Source: Dipetalonema caudispina (lineage: Eukaryota > Nematoda > Chromadorea > Rhabditida > Onchocercidae). From it: a stretch of DNA of 64,000 bases. The position numbers and the translations under genes were made by a program. The notes below the pieces were generated by a model. It ran no database searches. It was not told the origin of the DNA and worked only from the letters and a program-made list of their open reading frames with translations. How positions within the stretch are numbered: position 1 is the stretch's first letter; every line of letters begins with the position of its first letter. Below, in pieces: positions 51,674 through 64,000 of this stretch. The stretch covers positions 372,001 to 436,000 of the forward strand of contig JABVXV010000020.1 in assembly GCA_013365325.1 (NCBI GenBank), given 5' to 3'.

Positions 51674-54600
51674 TCACAAACGTTCGCTTGCTCGACTTGC
51701 AAGATTTCGTAAATTACCGTATACTTTTGATGGTGGACTACCTAAAACACAATTTATACATGTATGGTATTTACTTCAAGATTCGTGGACTAAGAAAAAT
51801 CAAAAGAAACCTCTCTTTGACTTAATGGAATTCCTTCCCCGTGTATCCTAACAGTTATTGTACATAAGAGAATAGGAAATTAGGCACCTCAAATACTTTT
51901 TAATTTCATCAAGACATGAACATTTTGAAAAAAAAAAAAAAGAAAGAATACCCATGATCAAAGACGAAATTGCATTCCTGGCTATCCGAATATTTTGATA
52001 AGCACCAAGTAGATGAATTTTGCTATTGGCAAGAACAATACGAGTCTGTAACATTACTCACTTAAGCTACAAACGAAGTTATATGAAAAGTGAAATAAAT
52101 AATGCCGAGACTGAATTCAGTTTCCTAATTATTGTAGCACTTTAATAATACTTGAAGCACTTTATTAAAATTACCACAACCTTAGTTATGTTTTCAATTG
52201 TAAATTTTGTTCGGCCGTCTTTTCCAGCAATCCGTCCGATAGCGCGTGACAAGTGCTCTCCTTTCAGTGGTTTAACATCATTAATTTCAAAACTTTCTAA
52301 GAATAAATGATCCAGCCTAATTAGCGCCACTGCATCATCAACATCGAAACCCAAAACGAAAGCACGGACGAAATCTTCAGCCTGAAAACATAAATATATG
52401 AAATTATGTTTCGCAAAAAAGCAATTTCTCTACTCCATATACATCTCCTTTGAGCAAAAGCAACTAGCCTTTTGCAAATGTGTAAGATCATCGGTCTCAT
52501 TTGATGTACGGATTTCTACATTTCGCGATTTCAGATTGAATCTATAAAAAAAATTTTGTATTTGTCTATCAATCGATAAAATGTAATTACAAGAGTGAAT
52601 GTCTTCAACAAAACTTATTTTGATTTAAATTTCAATTCTAATGATCAGCACATACATTTATGCTGCAAACTAGATTAAAACGAAACTTCGAGAAATGAAC
52701 GAGATTATGTTAAAAGAACAAAGAATATAGAACTTTTTAGGCAGGTAATACGTTTATTGCGGAAATATCACGCATCGAAAAACTGAATGATTAATTGGAG
52801 TCAGCATTATGCCCGGAATATAAAATGAGCAACTTCTATTTCTACGAAAGAAAAATTTATTTAATGTAAAGTGATAAATTTACTAAGACATAGAGGTACC
52901 TTATTTGCAAATGTAACTGCTTGACGACTGGTAAAACAATTTTTGTCCAGTGTTCTTTCAGTGGTGAGTAACGATGTGGTGGTACTGGAACTTTACGTAC
53001 TTCAGCACTTGTTACATTCCTATGTTTCTTACGGTGTGTTTGTTCTACAACATTAATTTCAGGCTCTTCTGATACCATTTCAACATCCTCATGATTTCTT
53101 TTCCTCCTTCGTACCTGAAGAGGAACAATGAAAGGGATAATCCTGAAATCTACTGGGCTTGTATAAAATCATGGATGCAGATCGATATAGTGAAATTAAA
53201 CTAAAAAGAGACGGTAAACTTAAAGAAATCTTTAATGATTACTTAATAGTCTTTCAATCTGAAATTATCCGTTTGCTTTTCATTTTGCATGATCCTTTGC
53301 TTAATTAGTCATTACTTCAGTGAATTATCTGAGTGAAAATTAGCGATCAATGGAATTTGATGTACAAAACAAACGAAATTTTTTTGCAATCGTAGTAAAG
53401 GAAAAGAAAAATGGAAGGAAGAAATTCGGTAGTCTGCATAAACGCTGTCGGCCATCTGAAAGTATATCCTTCCAACTTAAAAAAATTGATTCATTGTTGG
53501 AAAAAAACACTATCAATCAGTCGATTACAAGGACGAATAGCAATAGTGATGGTCAGTGGAAGGAAGCAAGCAATAGTGAGAAAGAGATATCATTCAATCA
53601 AATTTCCATATGCAAATTAAGGAAGAGAAAGACGAATTAATAAATTATTAACCAACCACAAAGAATAAAATTTATTGCGACAGTTAATTAGGTCGAAATT
53701 AATTCGTATCCACCTTACCTTCTCACCTTTTTGATCTTTTCTTTCTCCCATATTAGTTTTAATTTATTGTAAGTATTATTTACTCGTTGCGTGCGGTCTT
53801 TAGCCAAAGCAAATCTCACCCTTTTTTTTAATGCTATAAAACACAACATATACATACATAGATATTAAACAAAGAACACAGTCAAAAGCTACCGACCATT
53901 TGACTAAAAAAAATTTTTAATGGCATTTTTGCTATCTATCCGCCTGTATTGAAGGTCTATATAGAAAGAAAGAGAGAAAGAGAAAGAAATGAAAGATGGA
54001 ATATTATATATGAGTGCCATTAGAGTTTGTGTCTAATGTTCAATGCGGTAGGTCTTCCTTCCCTACATTCTTTTTTTGTAGAACCAATTGCAAAAATATA
54101 CCAAAAGCAATAAAATTTAACCAACGCATTTTTATGCGATTGTTGGCGATAAAACGCAACAGTTGCGTGTATCGCCATAACACTTTGTGCTGTGTTGCGG
54201 AAAGTGCACTTTGGTAAAAAATGAAAAAGTGAACACTTCAAAGTGGGTGCTCACTCTTTCACAATGCAACGGGGACCATCCTTTTCGTCTCCTCCATGCT
54301 GTGTCATGTTACTCTTATTTAAGATGTTAATAACTGTCTAAATTCTAAAATTTTTATACAGCACAGGAAATATTGAAAAAAACTTATTTTGCTATATGCT
54401 TCTAATAATGTACCTCTTATTGAATCTCTTGCCCAATGTTTCGTACATACTTCTGTAGCCTAGTGTTTTTAATAATACACCTCCATTTAAATATCTCTTC
54501 GTGTTACCTGTGAATATTAAGCTAAGTCATCAACCTTTGCTTAAAAAAACAAATCAAAAGACAAGTACATATTTCCTGATCATTTTCGGATAATTTGAGG

Positions 54601-54951
54601 GGAACTCTGCAGGAAAAAAAATGTCCGATTGCATATCAAAACATATAAAATGAACAACTGAAGTTTAAAGAACTCCCTTAAAAAAAACCTCGCGATGTTT
54701 ACTTCAAAAGTCTTATCGAACACAGAAGCACGTAAACTAAATTACAAAACTTTGAAGGTAAAACTTCAAATTCATCAGTAATGCAAGCTCACCACAGTAA
54801 ATTGCTTTTCTGTCGATGGAATGATGTCTCCATCTTGCATCTGGTCAGGCAAGGTCGCGAAATGCATAGGGATTGTTTCCACCAAGTCTGGCATTCCATC
54901 ATCTTCGACTGCCTCAATCGGTAAATCAGCTTCAATAGTCGCCCTTTCCAT
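51674..54951 (-). CDS. pno-1: PNO1 (partner of NOB1), KH-domain ribosome assembly factor
   Basis: Nucleolar/cytoplasmic RNA-binding factor of the pre-40S particle; binds the 3' end of pre-18S rRNA and governs cleavage by NOB1. Common exons: 53114-52900, 52541-52469, 52381-52181, 52045-51952, 51741-51674 (TGA). They encode the strongly conserved core [75 protein letters not shown], then [18 protein letters not shown] and the terminal [20 protein letters not shown]. Two first exons are possible, both phase 0: 54951-54793 (acidic, 53 codons, total 269 aa, with a TTTCAAG acceptor just before the ATG) or 53751-53719 (11 codons, [11 protein letters not shown], total 227 aa). Intron 3 (52468-52382) appears to be GC-AG. 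A plus-strand ORF at 51645-51851 is only the shadow of the last exon. The UTP13 gene ends about 370 bp upstream on the same strand. Confidence 0.93.
52382..52468 (-). other. GC-AG intron in pno-1
   Basis: The exon ends CATTTGCAAAAG and the intron begins GCTAGT; the acceptor is TTTTCAG before GCTGAAGATTTC. The join gives [11 protein letters not shown], matching the expected PNO1 sequence with no gap, and no GT donor gives the same frame. Confidence 0.82.
53752..54792. other. intron between alternative first exon and body of pno-1
   Basis: No coding sequence recognised. It contains the purine-rich stretch AGAAAGAAAGAGAGAAAGAG near 53960. If only the exon at 53751 is used, this would instead be the promoter or intercistronic region. 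Confidence 0.4.
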
Positions 54952-55155
54952 AACCAACTTGAAATACAAACGGTAAAAATTTATCTTTCAACCACAAACT
55001 TCGCATTTAGCTTACCCCTACAGTCATTCATTATTTACTAATTCAAGGAAATTTAATTATCCTGAAAATGACGCAAATGAACTCAGATAAAAATATAACA
55101 ATGACCGTACCAACCGATACATGGTAGCGCCAAACAATAATATACGCAATGAAAT

Positions 55156-55161
55156 TTTATT
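55156..55161 (-). terminator. poly(A) signal AATAAA downstream of UTP13
   Basis: On the minus strand AATAAA lies 163 bases past the UTP13 stop and about 200 bases before the likely trans-splice acceptor of the pno-1 first exon, spacing compatible with a nematode operon. Confidence 0.55.
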
Positions 55162-55323
55162 AAAAATGAACACTAGTTCAATTTTTATAACAAATTAACA
55201 ACAATAATAACACGACATCACAGTTGTATGATACGACCAAAGAGATCAACCATGAAAACAAACAGCAAAAGCATTTCCAACAATTAACTTCGTTGCCATT
55301 ATCGAGGATGTATCAAAAACCAT

Positions 55324-58300
55324 TTACAAATTGGAAAGCGACATTTGCGCTAACGTATAGTCCAGAAATGCGGCATTTTGTCGGGCTCTTGTTAACCGAT
55401 CGAAATGCCTACAAATTTTCCCCAATTAGTCTTCCTAAAGTAAATACTTATACTATTTCTGATAAAGCAAACTGATTATAATTAAAATCTCCCAAATTTT
55501 ATGAGAAAGATCTGGACCAAAATTACATAACAAACCTGACTGTGTATGGAATATATGCTTCTATCACTGAAGCAAAGTTCGGCATTTTTAATAACTCCTC
55601 GGGAGAAAATGAATGCAAAACGCAATAGAGTACTAATTGAGCAACCTAAAAGTAAACATTAAGAATTTCAAGCGTATATCAATGTCGGTTTGTTTATTTT
55701 GAGCTTATTTATAATAACATGAGCATTGTACTATCACGATGCATGGGTCCGACAAGTAGCGATTACGACAGTCACTTTGATTCATACACAAAAAGAAATG
55801 TCACCTATAAAATAAGCTTGTTATCTTATGTTATTCCTGGCCAACATCTTGACAGAAATATTTCTTGTTAAAATGACAGTACTACCCTCAAAAATCAAAG
55901 GACACTACGCGAAATCTAATAGAAAATTGAATAGCCCTTGCGAAACTCAAATAAAATACTTACGTCTGCTGTTCGACTGTTTGTATTCCACTGGGCCGCA
56001 AAGTTCAACAGTATCACCAACTCTTCTTCCCGCAATTTTTTGATCGCATTATGCAATTCATCTGATTCTAGTTCCATCATTCCCTGCACTATTTTCAAGC
56101 AACTGTAAAAAATAGAATAAATCATCAAACTGGAAAGCAATATTTTATTAAGATGATACAACTATTCATTATTTTATAAAATAAAATAATCTGTTGAACG
56201 CTTGAACCATATGAAATTTCGGAATTAGCTTCCTCGAATCTGTCTCTTAAAACTTAGATCTACACAGTTTTATACAAAGGAATTGAAGATTCTCCGCAAC
56301 AACGTTACCTCTTAAGAGAACAGCAGAATCTCAGAGATATTCTGCAGTTAAGCAAAACACTGTTTACATCAAAAGAGAGAAAAATTAAATACCTCCTGTC
56401 TGCAAAATTTTTACAAAACGTAAATTTGCTCCCTATTTGAATACATCAACTAATAAAATAGAAAACAGTTTAGTGTTTCTGCCGATTCGATTTAAATAAC
56501 TCATTTGCTCAGATTATATTCTGAATACCTGTACGGTCTTGCCAGTGTTAGTGAAAAAGCCAAAGCTTCGGCGTAATGATTCTGCTGCATAAGATTTTCC
56601 AGAATTTGCTCACTACGCACTTTTTCTGCTCGACTACGTTCTTCCTCTTCGCGTTTTTTTTCAGAAATATCTTCCCAGATTCTTATTCGTCCATCACTAC
56701 TTGCTGAAATAAAATCTCTAACAGACGTAATTTTTCAAAGTAAATATGTGACAGAATCATTAGATAGTTGAAAAAATCGATTAAGTCTAGCAAAATTGTC
56801 AAAGATTAAGGAAATCTTTACAAAAAAAAATAGGATGGGTGGATACTGGGTAAACAAAAATGAAAATGTGTTAAAATTTTGGAAGAATACCGGTAGCAAA
56901 TCGACTTTCATCATTTGCTAGTTGCAAAGCCCATATTTTCTCATCATGAGCTTCTACCGTTGCGATGCATTCATTGGCCGCAATATCCCATATTTTAAGT
57001 AAACCACCACTATCCGCAGATATTATTTGTTTTCCACTATTCACTATGACTGCCTGAAAAATAGTAAAACAAAAAGCTGTTAGCAACAAAAAGATCAGGA
57101 AAACTATGGAGAAAAAAGAAGGAATTACATTAAGTACGGCAGACGGATGTCCGGTTAACGTGGCGATGCAATCCCGATTTGGTAGCGAAAATATCCTGAT
57201 CATACAGTCACCACTACATGTTATCACAGCCTGAACAGATTAATGAATAAACATTTTACCATTTGACGTCATTCCAAAACCCGAAAATAATAGTTTTTGA
57301 AACCGCTCTCTAACCCTTGTCATCAGTAATATAGCTATCATCGACATAGTGCAATAAGTTCTAGCAGAGTAATGAAAGGCACAACCTGAGTGCTCGGTGA
57401 AAAGCGGGCATCCCAAATTCCACGGCGATGACCATTTAACATACCACCTATGGTAAAATGCATTTTATCAGTTTCAATATGCCACAACTTCGCCGTTTTG
57501 TCCATGGAGCCAGTAACACATAAACGGTCATTCAAGCTAATATCTAAGCAAGTAATGTCCTTTGCATGAGCAACTAATGTTGCTGAAGACTGTAGTTTCA
57601 TACTGAAAACAACTCATATGTTAGTTCAAAAACATTACAAGTATTAGCAAAAGCAACCTTACTATAACAGTGGTTGTTTTCAAAAACATATAAACATTAA
57701 GTGAGAAAACTGAAAAGGTCTAATAAATAACGTTCTTGTAAAGATTTTTCGAAGGCGGAAAAACATGTGTTAAACAAGAATGACACCCCATTTCCGATCA
57801 CATTAACAACATATAATGTTATGCTGATCAAGAATTGAATAAGTAATAATAATATTTACTTTTCAGTTTTTTCCTTGAGACTTTTTAATGGCCATAATTT
57901 GATAGTAGTATCGTTTGATACTGAAACGATGAAACGATGCTTGGAGCTGTTGGAAAACCGAACACGTGTGACATTATTAGTATGTCCAGTAGCTAAACCT
58001 ACCTATAAATTAATCATATATCATTAGCAGTATATAAAGTAGTAAAGATAAATCAATCTAAAGTCATCAGTTACCTTTTCCACTATCAATTCTTCACCAT
58101 CATTGAAGTCCACATGCCAAATAATAAAAGTATTATCTTTGGAAGAACTAGCAAAAAACTTTGAATCCCATGGTGCAGTTGAGAGTGAGAGCACACTGTC
58201 AGTATGACCTGCAACTTTACGAATTAAAATGAATATATGAGATCACTTGTCATACTTCATTAGGTGGATACAATGCTTCACTAAATTTGTCTATGAAGTG

Positions 58301-60568
58301 CTTTCAAATAAAAAAAAATCCTTTCATACTTAATTCTGCAGTGATGAACGTACTTACATTGGGAGTACTTTTTTTTGCATCGACAACAATGATTTGGAAG
58401 TACTGGTAAAAAACGGAATTATCAAACAAATTAACAGTAGTCCAGTGCACGAAAATATCTGAGGGAAACAAAAATTTCTTCAAGGAAATGAACAGAGAGA
58501 GCTAATGTCAAATGTGTTGTGAAGTGTATAGTGCAGCATTTGCTAAGCAAACATACCAGTAATAAGACGACAAGACCACGTATTTGCATTATACAAACGC
58601 AATTCAGAACTGTTTGTGGCTGCAATCAAGTATTCCAACTTTGGTCCAAAAAAACAAACATCAAAAATCTCATCATTGAAACCAGCAAACTGCCGCTTAA
58701 TTTTGAAAGTTTTCTCATCGACCCAAAAAACGTTGAAATCTGAGGTAGCCAATAGGAATTCCTTGCAAAGTTGATTGTAAATAATAGAATTAATGCGAGA
58801 CCTGAAAATTATTTAAAACAAAGTTTATCAAGCAAAACAACATTTTGCTCGAGTCAAGACCAGATAAGAATTTGATAAACTTGGACAAGACAGAATAAAT
58901 AAAAAAGTTAATACAACAAGACAAGAACTGATCTGACAAAATTATTCTAAAGTTCAACCTTTGAATCATATTCAAGAATCAAAAATCATGTATAATAGGA
59001 CGAAGTTGATAGACTTTCACATGATACGACAGATTATGTCGTTAACTGATTTAGGCTTAATTGAGACACCGACGATTAAATCAAACTAACCCATATATAC
59101 TTGCAGATCTTAACAATTTTGCATTTTCCATATTCCAACACTTCAAAACACCTTCCTCTCCCACTGTGAACAATGATCCAGACGCAAGAACTGCTGCTTC
59201 GATCGGCTCATACAAGGGAAGTACTTTGACTTTTTCATAGCTGTCTACGTTAACGATTGACAGCGTTTGATCACGGCTCACAAAAACAACTTCCGGCAAT
59301 TGTCGAATCATTATGCTTACAATTTGGCTAAAATACTACGAAAACGGATGTATGAACCAGAATAAATGAAATCGTAGGAATCTTTTTTTGTTTCGAAAAT
59401 ATTACCAAGCTAGTGTAAAAAGTAGTTAAAAACCAAATATCGTGAGTTACAAACGTAACAAGCTTATATAGCTAACCTTGTGTGATTAGTCCATCGGAAA
59501 ATCAGTTTCTTTGGACTTTCTAAACAGAATAATGATGAGCTGCCATCACCATAGCCAACCACTACACAAGATTTATGAAGAAATTCGATAGCACTTACGG
59601 CGCTTGTACCTCTTAATGAGCCAACACAGCTGCGTTCTTCGAGATTCCAAATCTAGATAATTGATTGATGCTTTTCAAACAGTTCCTCACTTGTTAGCTG
59701 TTAATACCAATCAATCCAGAACATATATCAGGATGTAAGTTACAACATTTTTTCGGCATGTTGGAAATGACATTCCTGCCGCGATTTAAATGTCTGTACA
59801 ATAACAGTTATAATGATACAGTTAAAATTCAAACCTTGACGGTAAAATCGGCTGATCCAGTAGCAAGTAACGTGTCACCTTCAGAAAATCTCATAACTAA
59901 AACCGGCGCCGTATGAGTTGACTTCCATTGACGGACTATCTCAAGACTTCCTACTTCAGATCCATTTTGTAGTGAAGGCAATCGATAATTTCGCAAAAGA
60001 CCATTAGTATAAGCTACTATGATAGAACTACAATCCTCGTTCAACAAGAACGTTGATATTCTTAACGAATCCTGCTCGTTTCCAATCTTGTAACTACAAC
60101 AAAACAATAAAATTCTTTTTTTACAATAATAAGATAAAAGTATTAACTCACAACCGCTCTAGACCAAATTGAACTGAACAAAAAATTCATGAGATCTTCC
60201 CAACACAAATTTCTACATCATTGCGTACATTGTTATTCACAGTGACTGACTAGCTGATTAACAAGCAAAATCCGCATTCTTTCTTCTACTTCACTATCCT
60301 ATTACTCCTTGAGAATGTCATTAAGCACACTATACACTTATATTTTTCATATATTCCCAACTGATCTTTAAATCAAATTTCTACTAAAATAAAAAAAGAA
60401 CGATGAGCTCAACCACCTTTCTCTTCCATCATCAATATTCGACGCCCTGATATAATTGCCGCAGGCTGAAAACAACGTTTTCGCATCCAAACTACACTGG
60501 ATTGCTCCACCTGTATAAATTGCTTCAACAGAATGAAATAATCCTATGCTGTTCAGTTGATTCTTCAT
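55324..60568 (-). CDS. UTP13/TBL3, WD40 subunit of the small-subunit processome
   Basis: Nucleolar WD40 protein of the UTP-B subcomplex, needed for early pre-18S rRNA processing. Exons: 60568-60417, 60093-59835, 59652-59477, 59327-59091, 58801-58557, 58208-58075, 58002-57860, 57602-57386, 57230-57129, 57053-56891, 56703-56529, 56102-55964, 55645-55536, 55408-55324 (TAA); 778 aa with all phases consistent (human TBL3 808). Two seven-bladed propellers are indicated by repeats ending [82 protein letters not shown] and [12 protein letters not shown]. The C-terminal UTP13 domain follows a charged linker: [68 protein letters not shown] acceptor lies 4 bases before the ATG, so the mRNA is probably trans-spliced. 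Upstream on the same strand is chp-1; downstream pno-1. Confidence 0.95.
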
Positions 60569-61180
60569 CAGTCTATAAAATCAAAGAATACTCCCTTCTA
60601 AGAAATATTATAGTAAAAAACATTTAAAAACATTGTCGCAAAATCGTTCATCCTGGAAAAAAAAAATGAACGAAATCAAATCAGCCAAAATGGTTCATAA
60701 AAAATAGCTTCAGAAGAGTATCAACCGACATGTTCAAAATCCTTTACAGCATATAAAGATGTATTAGTCTTCCAACAACATTTCACCAAACAAATATTAA
60801 TATTATTCATATGAAAGAAATAGTAACTGCTTTGACCATTTTCAACCAGTCTTCTAAACAAAATTCTTTTTCAACTTGTTTTAACAAAAAGTCTTCAACG
60901 AAAAAATTCCCAATCATTAGCCAAAAATTTGCTGTACACTATAAATTTTTTTGGTAATATAAAAACTGAGCGTTGGATTTATGAAAGTAAAACAGAAATG
61001 ATAATAAAGAATAATAAGACGCGCTAGGATGGAAAACCGAAATGTGATATGGAACATATGCGATAGCTTACGCTTTGGATTCTGCCTCAGGTCACGCAAA
61101 GATGGGTCATAATATCGCTTTTCGTACATAATGACATTTACAGTTCATTAAAAACAAGAAACATAAAAAAGTTAACACAG
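60569..61180. other. intercistronic region between chp-1 and UTP13
   Basis: About 610 bp with no recognised exon. A 70-codon minus-strand ORF at 60917-61129 has no family features. No clear AATAAA for chp-1 was seen on the minus strand here. Confidence 0.4.
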
Positions 61181-63868
61181 TTAATTAGTCTCTGCTTCAA
61201 TACTTTTTGAATCATACGTTAACCGTGGCCAACTTGCTATATCATCCTGTTTTAACACTAACTCCAGTTTTCTTTCACCAATTACTACCTGCAAAGATAA
61301 TAGTGACGCTCATTCATTCCCTTACAAAGACTGGATTTATAGAATATAGCTATCCAATCTAATTAAATAATCAAGCAACAAAAAAAGAAAAGAAAAAGTG
61401 GGCAGGGAAGGTCACCTTTGATTCATCTACATTGATCCTACCAAAAAGTTCATAATTTAGCTGCGTCTCTTTTGCACCGAAACCATGTACGACTTTCATT
61501 TGCAATACAAGACCATTGCTTTCCACCATGCACAATTCCGGTATGGCTCCCTTACAGTAAACATTCAAATGAATGAAGCCACCTCCGCTAAACCAATCTT
61601 CTCGAATTTTGTCAACCCGCTCTGTCTGAATACGTAAATGATATGAATTTTGACAAGCAACTGAATGAAAAAAAAAAATACATGATACAATTTCAGGTCC
61701 GATTTTCAGTTTTTAAGATGGAATTGCGTCCCTGCTTATATATTCCTGATAATTCTGATTGGAACTTCTAGTATCAAGAAAAGGAAAAATTCCAAAAACT
61801 CTTACCTTTGTCCAACAGTGCTTCCCTGTCGTACAGCCTTTCTGTTCAAGAAAAACGCTGAAATCAGAAGTTTTTTTCTCACAGCATGACCAGTATTTCA
61901 TTCCTTCGTGAAATATAGCTACACCATTATGATACATACACTTCTCATCCCTGCTTTTTTCGCCTTCATAAACCTAAAAATTCATCTGAATCGCTTGCTA
62001 AATCTCAATAAGCAACAACGTTTCATTTCATGAATTAGTCTAGTAAGATTTCTCGCCATCAGAGATGATTACAGTTAAATACTTTGAACCAGTCCATTTG
62101 TTTAACAGCTGTCACTGAGAGCAAAAAAATAAGTTTCTAATGAAGAAGATATGCTAACAATTTATTCTTCTTTCTATTATATTTTTTTCATAAAAGCTGA
62201 ATGTGACTGAGTATTTCAAAGCGCTTTATTGTTAATAAGGATATAATAGACAGTGACAGCTTCATTTTATCGAAAAAATCTGATAAAAAGGAGAATATAA
62301 ACGCAGTTTGAATTTTATTTATCAAAAAACAGACCTTTTCGCAACCAGGATTTTTACACGACACGCCGATATGAATATCTGATTCTGCTTCTTCCTTTAT
62401 TTCTGTTTTGAATCTTTCAATGGCTTTTAAAGCGCCATCGGTTACTTCAGACTTTATCGCTCTCATTATTCCCAATGAATCGTGTCTAGCTGCAGGTTTA
62501 TTTAGACCATTCCAAACGATTACCTGAAATGAACTGTACTGCAAGCAAGCCATTGCATCCAGATCTTTATACATACATTGAAGGAAGAGGGTTGTTCTTT
62601 ATACGAGCTTTACTTTCAGCGTCGTTTTTGAAAAAATTAAAAATAGCAATGAAAGAATAATATAAATGATTAAACGAATGGCAATGAAAGTCTCCTTTGG
62701 AAGACTGGCATTTCTCTTTGCAGTTGCAAAAGTACTGCACTTCCCAAGCAAAGCTGGGATTTCCTGCTAAGTGTTCTTCTATTGTTCTGAATGCAGAAAA
62801 TCTCTCTAGCGCTTTGAAACGTACATCACAACAACTGGAATAAAAAACGTGCCTCAAACTACATCAATTTTAACCAAACCGTAGTTGGAGCTGAATAAGA
62901 AGTTCATAAAGGCATTATTTCGAATCTTATTTGGTATAATTTGCTATTCCTTTTCATTCTGTGATTTGTTTGATCATTGAGTTGTTTTTTATAATAGTTG
63001 GATCATTCTTTAATTCTTAGCCACACATTAACCACGGCACATGTTTAAATTCCTCATTTCGTTTCAACTATCCGAAATCCTGTCCAACGTTACAACATAG
63101 TCCAACTGTTAATACAGTAGTTAATGGTAACGATTAGCCACTGCGTTAATATTTTCCAAGTAATTTGTGAAACTCTAAATAAAAATTCCCTCTGAAATTT
63201 AATCCAAGAAGCCTCCTGTAAAACAGTAATATGCCGCTTGAACACACCTCTTCCGGTGTTTGCGACTTAATTTTTGTTTCCGACTTTTCGGGTTTCGTTT
63301 CTACTACAGATTTCTGATTACTGTGCTGTCCACGGGTACAGCCCTTCAGACTTAACCATGTACTGAAATCTGTACTTTTCTGATTACAGCAGCTCCAAAT
63401 TTTATAAGCATCATGGAAGTATGGCGCACCAGGATGATACAAACATGAATCTGAAAAAAAAAAAAAATATGCGTTTTATGGTAATAACTTTTTCATATTT
63501 GATCAGAATGCAAGCATTTAGACGTAATATAAAGATGAAAGTAGGAGAAAATAAGCTTGATGTTGAACACAATGAACTAGACATACTACGATACGTATAT
63601 GACATATATTTTTATTCTGTGTAATTTGAACTGATTGCAATAGCGTTAAATATCATACATGTACTTGTAGTAAATGAAAGATAAACATCACAAAGCTAAT
63701 TATGTTCAGATTATATTTAACAGATTAAATTGATAAAATTTAACAAATAATTATAAAAAGATGGAGGAAGAGAGAGAGAAATAAATGCTTACCATTGTTG
63801 TTGTTGCTAGGATCGAATTTTATACCACATCCTTTATTGTAGCAATAAAGTAGTTTCTCCTCTCCCAT
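61181..63868 (-). CDS. chp-1: CHORD and CS domain cochaperone (CHORDC1/morgana homologue)
   Basis: HSP90 cochaperone with two zinc-binding CHORD domains and a p23-like CS domain. Exons: 63868-63793, 63450-63248, 62523-62335, 61973-61806, 61625-61416, 61288-61181 (TAA); 317 aa (human CHORDC1 332). CHORD1, near residues 9-68: [56 protein letters not shown] linker follows, containing [18 protein letters not shown]2, near residues 148-210: [58 protein letters not shown] domain: [46 protein letters not shown]. All Cys/His ligands typical of CHORD appear present. Every junction keeps frame. It is first of three same-strand genes. Confidence 0.95.
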
Positions 63869-64000
63869 TCACAGCTTATTATTGTGAAATATGAAATTCC
63901 TAAACTGAATTAATGGTGACAACCAGTTGATAATAGCTGAAGAAGAAAAAGTATGGTAGATAATGAGAGACTAGAGAAACGAGAGAATTAAGAGTACTGT
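63869..64000. other. 5' flank of chp-1 at window edge
   Basis: Contains the upstream sequence of chp-1 on the minus strand. No strong TTTCAG acceptor is seen close to the ATG; AATAAG six bases upstream is the nearest AG. Nothing else recognised. Confidence 0.35.

Noticed and set aside
51645..51851. 68-codon basic plus-strand ORF, looks like a small ribosomal-type protein
   Set aside because: The opposite strand encodes the conserved C-terminus of PNO1 (PPSKVYGNL...) with correct splice sites, so this is its shadow.
53350..53640. Two overlapping Lys-rich plus ORFs
   Set aside because: They lie in a pno-1 intron, lack a family signature and lie antisense to the gene.
62567..62857. Cys-rich 96-codon minus ORF between chp-1 exons
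   Set aside because: The flanking chp-1 exons join in frame without it ([14 protein letters not shown]) and it does not resemble CHORD or any linker I know.

Overview
The window is nuclear DNA of a nematode, most likely a filarial (spirurid) worm. It is AT-rich and full of long homopolymer A/T runs. Its genes are split into many short exons bounded by nematode-style TTTCAG acceptors, and several start codons lie a few bases after such an acceptor, as expected for spliced-leader trans-splicing. The protein set (MAB-3 with two DM domains, ACER-1-like enzymes, NPH-1, CHP-1, PNO-1) is nematode-like. Species cannot be read from the sequence. All gene models were assembled by hand from exon frames, splice dinucleotides and recalled family patterns; no search was run.

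Layout. 0.5-1.6 kb (+): mitochondrial ATP synthase F1 delta subunit. 5.8-12.6 kb (-): an 18-exon nephrocystin-1 (nph-1) gene with a 1.05 kb fold-back element in one intron. 13.5-16.4 kb (-): a six-exon aquaglyceroporin. 20.0-23.4 and 25.3-28.8 kb (+): tandem acetyl-CoA hydrolase/transferase paralogues (acer-1 type) with the same ten-exon structure, whose last exon and roughly 0.9 kb downstream are near-identical although the other exons have diverged. 30.2-31.1 kb (-): a 107-residue single Ig-domain protein. 34.4-36.2 kb (+): a PGAP2/Frag1-like membrane protein. 36.2-47 kb: a long stretch with no convincing gene. 47.1(?)-51.0 kb (+): mab-3, with a pair of about 510 bp inverted repeats, one upstream and one in the last intron. 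51.7-55.0 kb (-): pno-1. 55.3-60.6 kb (-): UTP13/TBL3. 61.2-63.9 kb (-): chp-1 (CHORD/CS cochaperone).

How the genes relate. The three right-hand genes run head to tail on the minus strand in the order chp-1, UTP13, pno-1. UTP13 and PNO1 both act in the small-subunit processome. UTP13 is followed by a poly(A) signal about 200 bp before a likely trans-splice site of pno-1, so an operon is plausible. The remaining genes look like ordinary single-gene units. I see no mobile-element ORFs, tRNA, rRNA or CRISPR. The most unusual content is structural: the conversion-like tract, the fold-back element, the inverted repeats around mab-3, two apparent GC-AG introns and an alternative first exon of pno-1.
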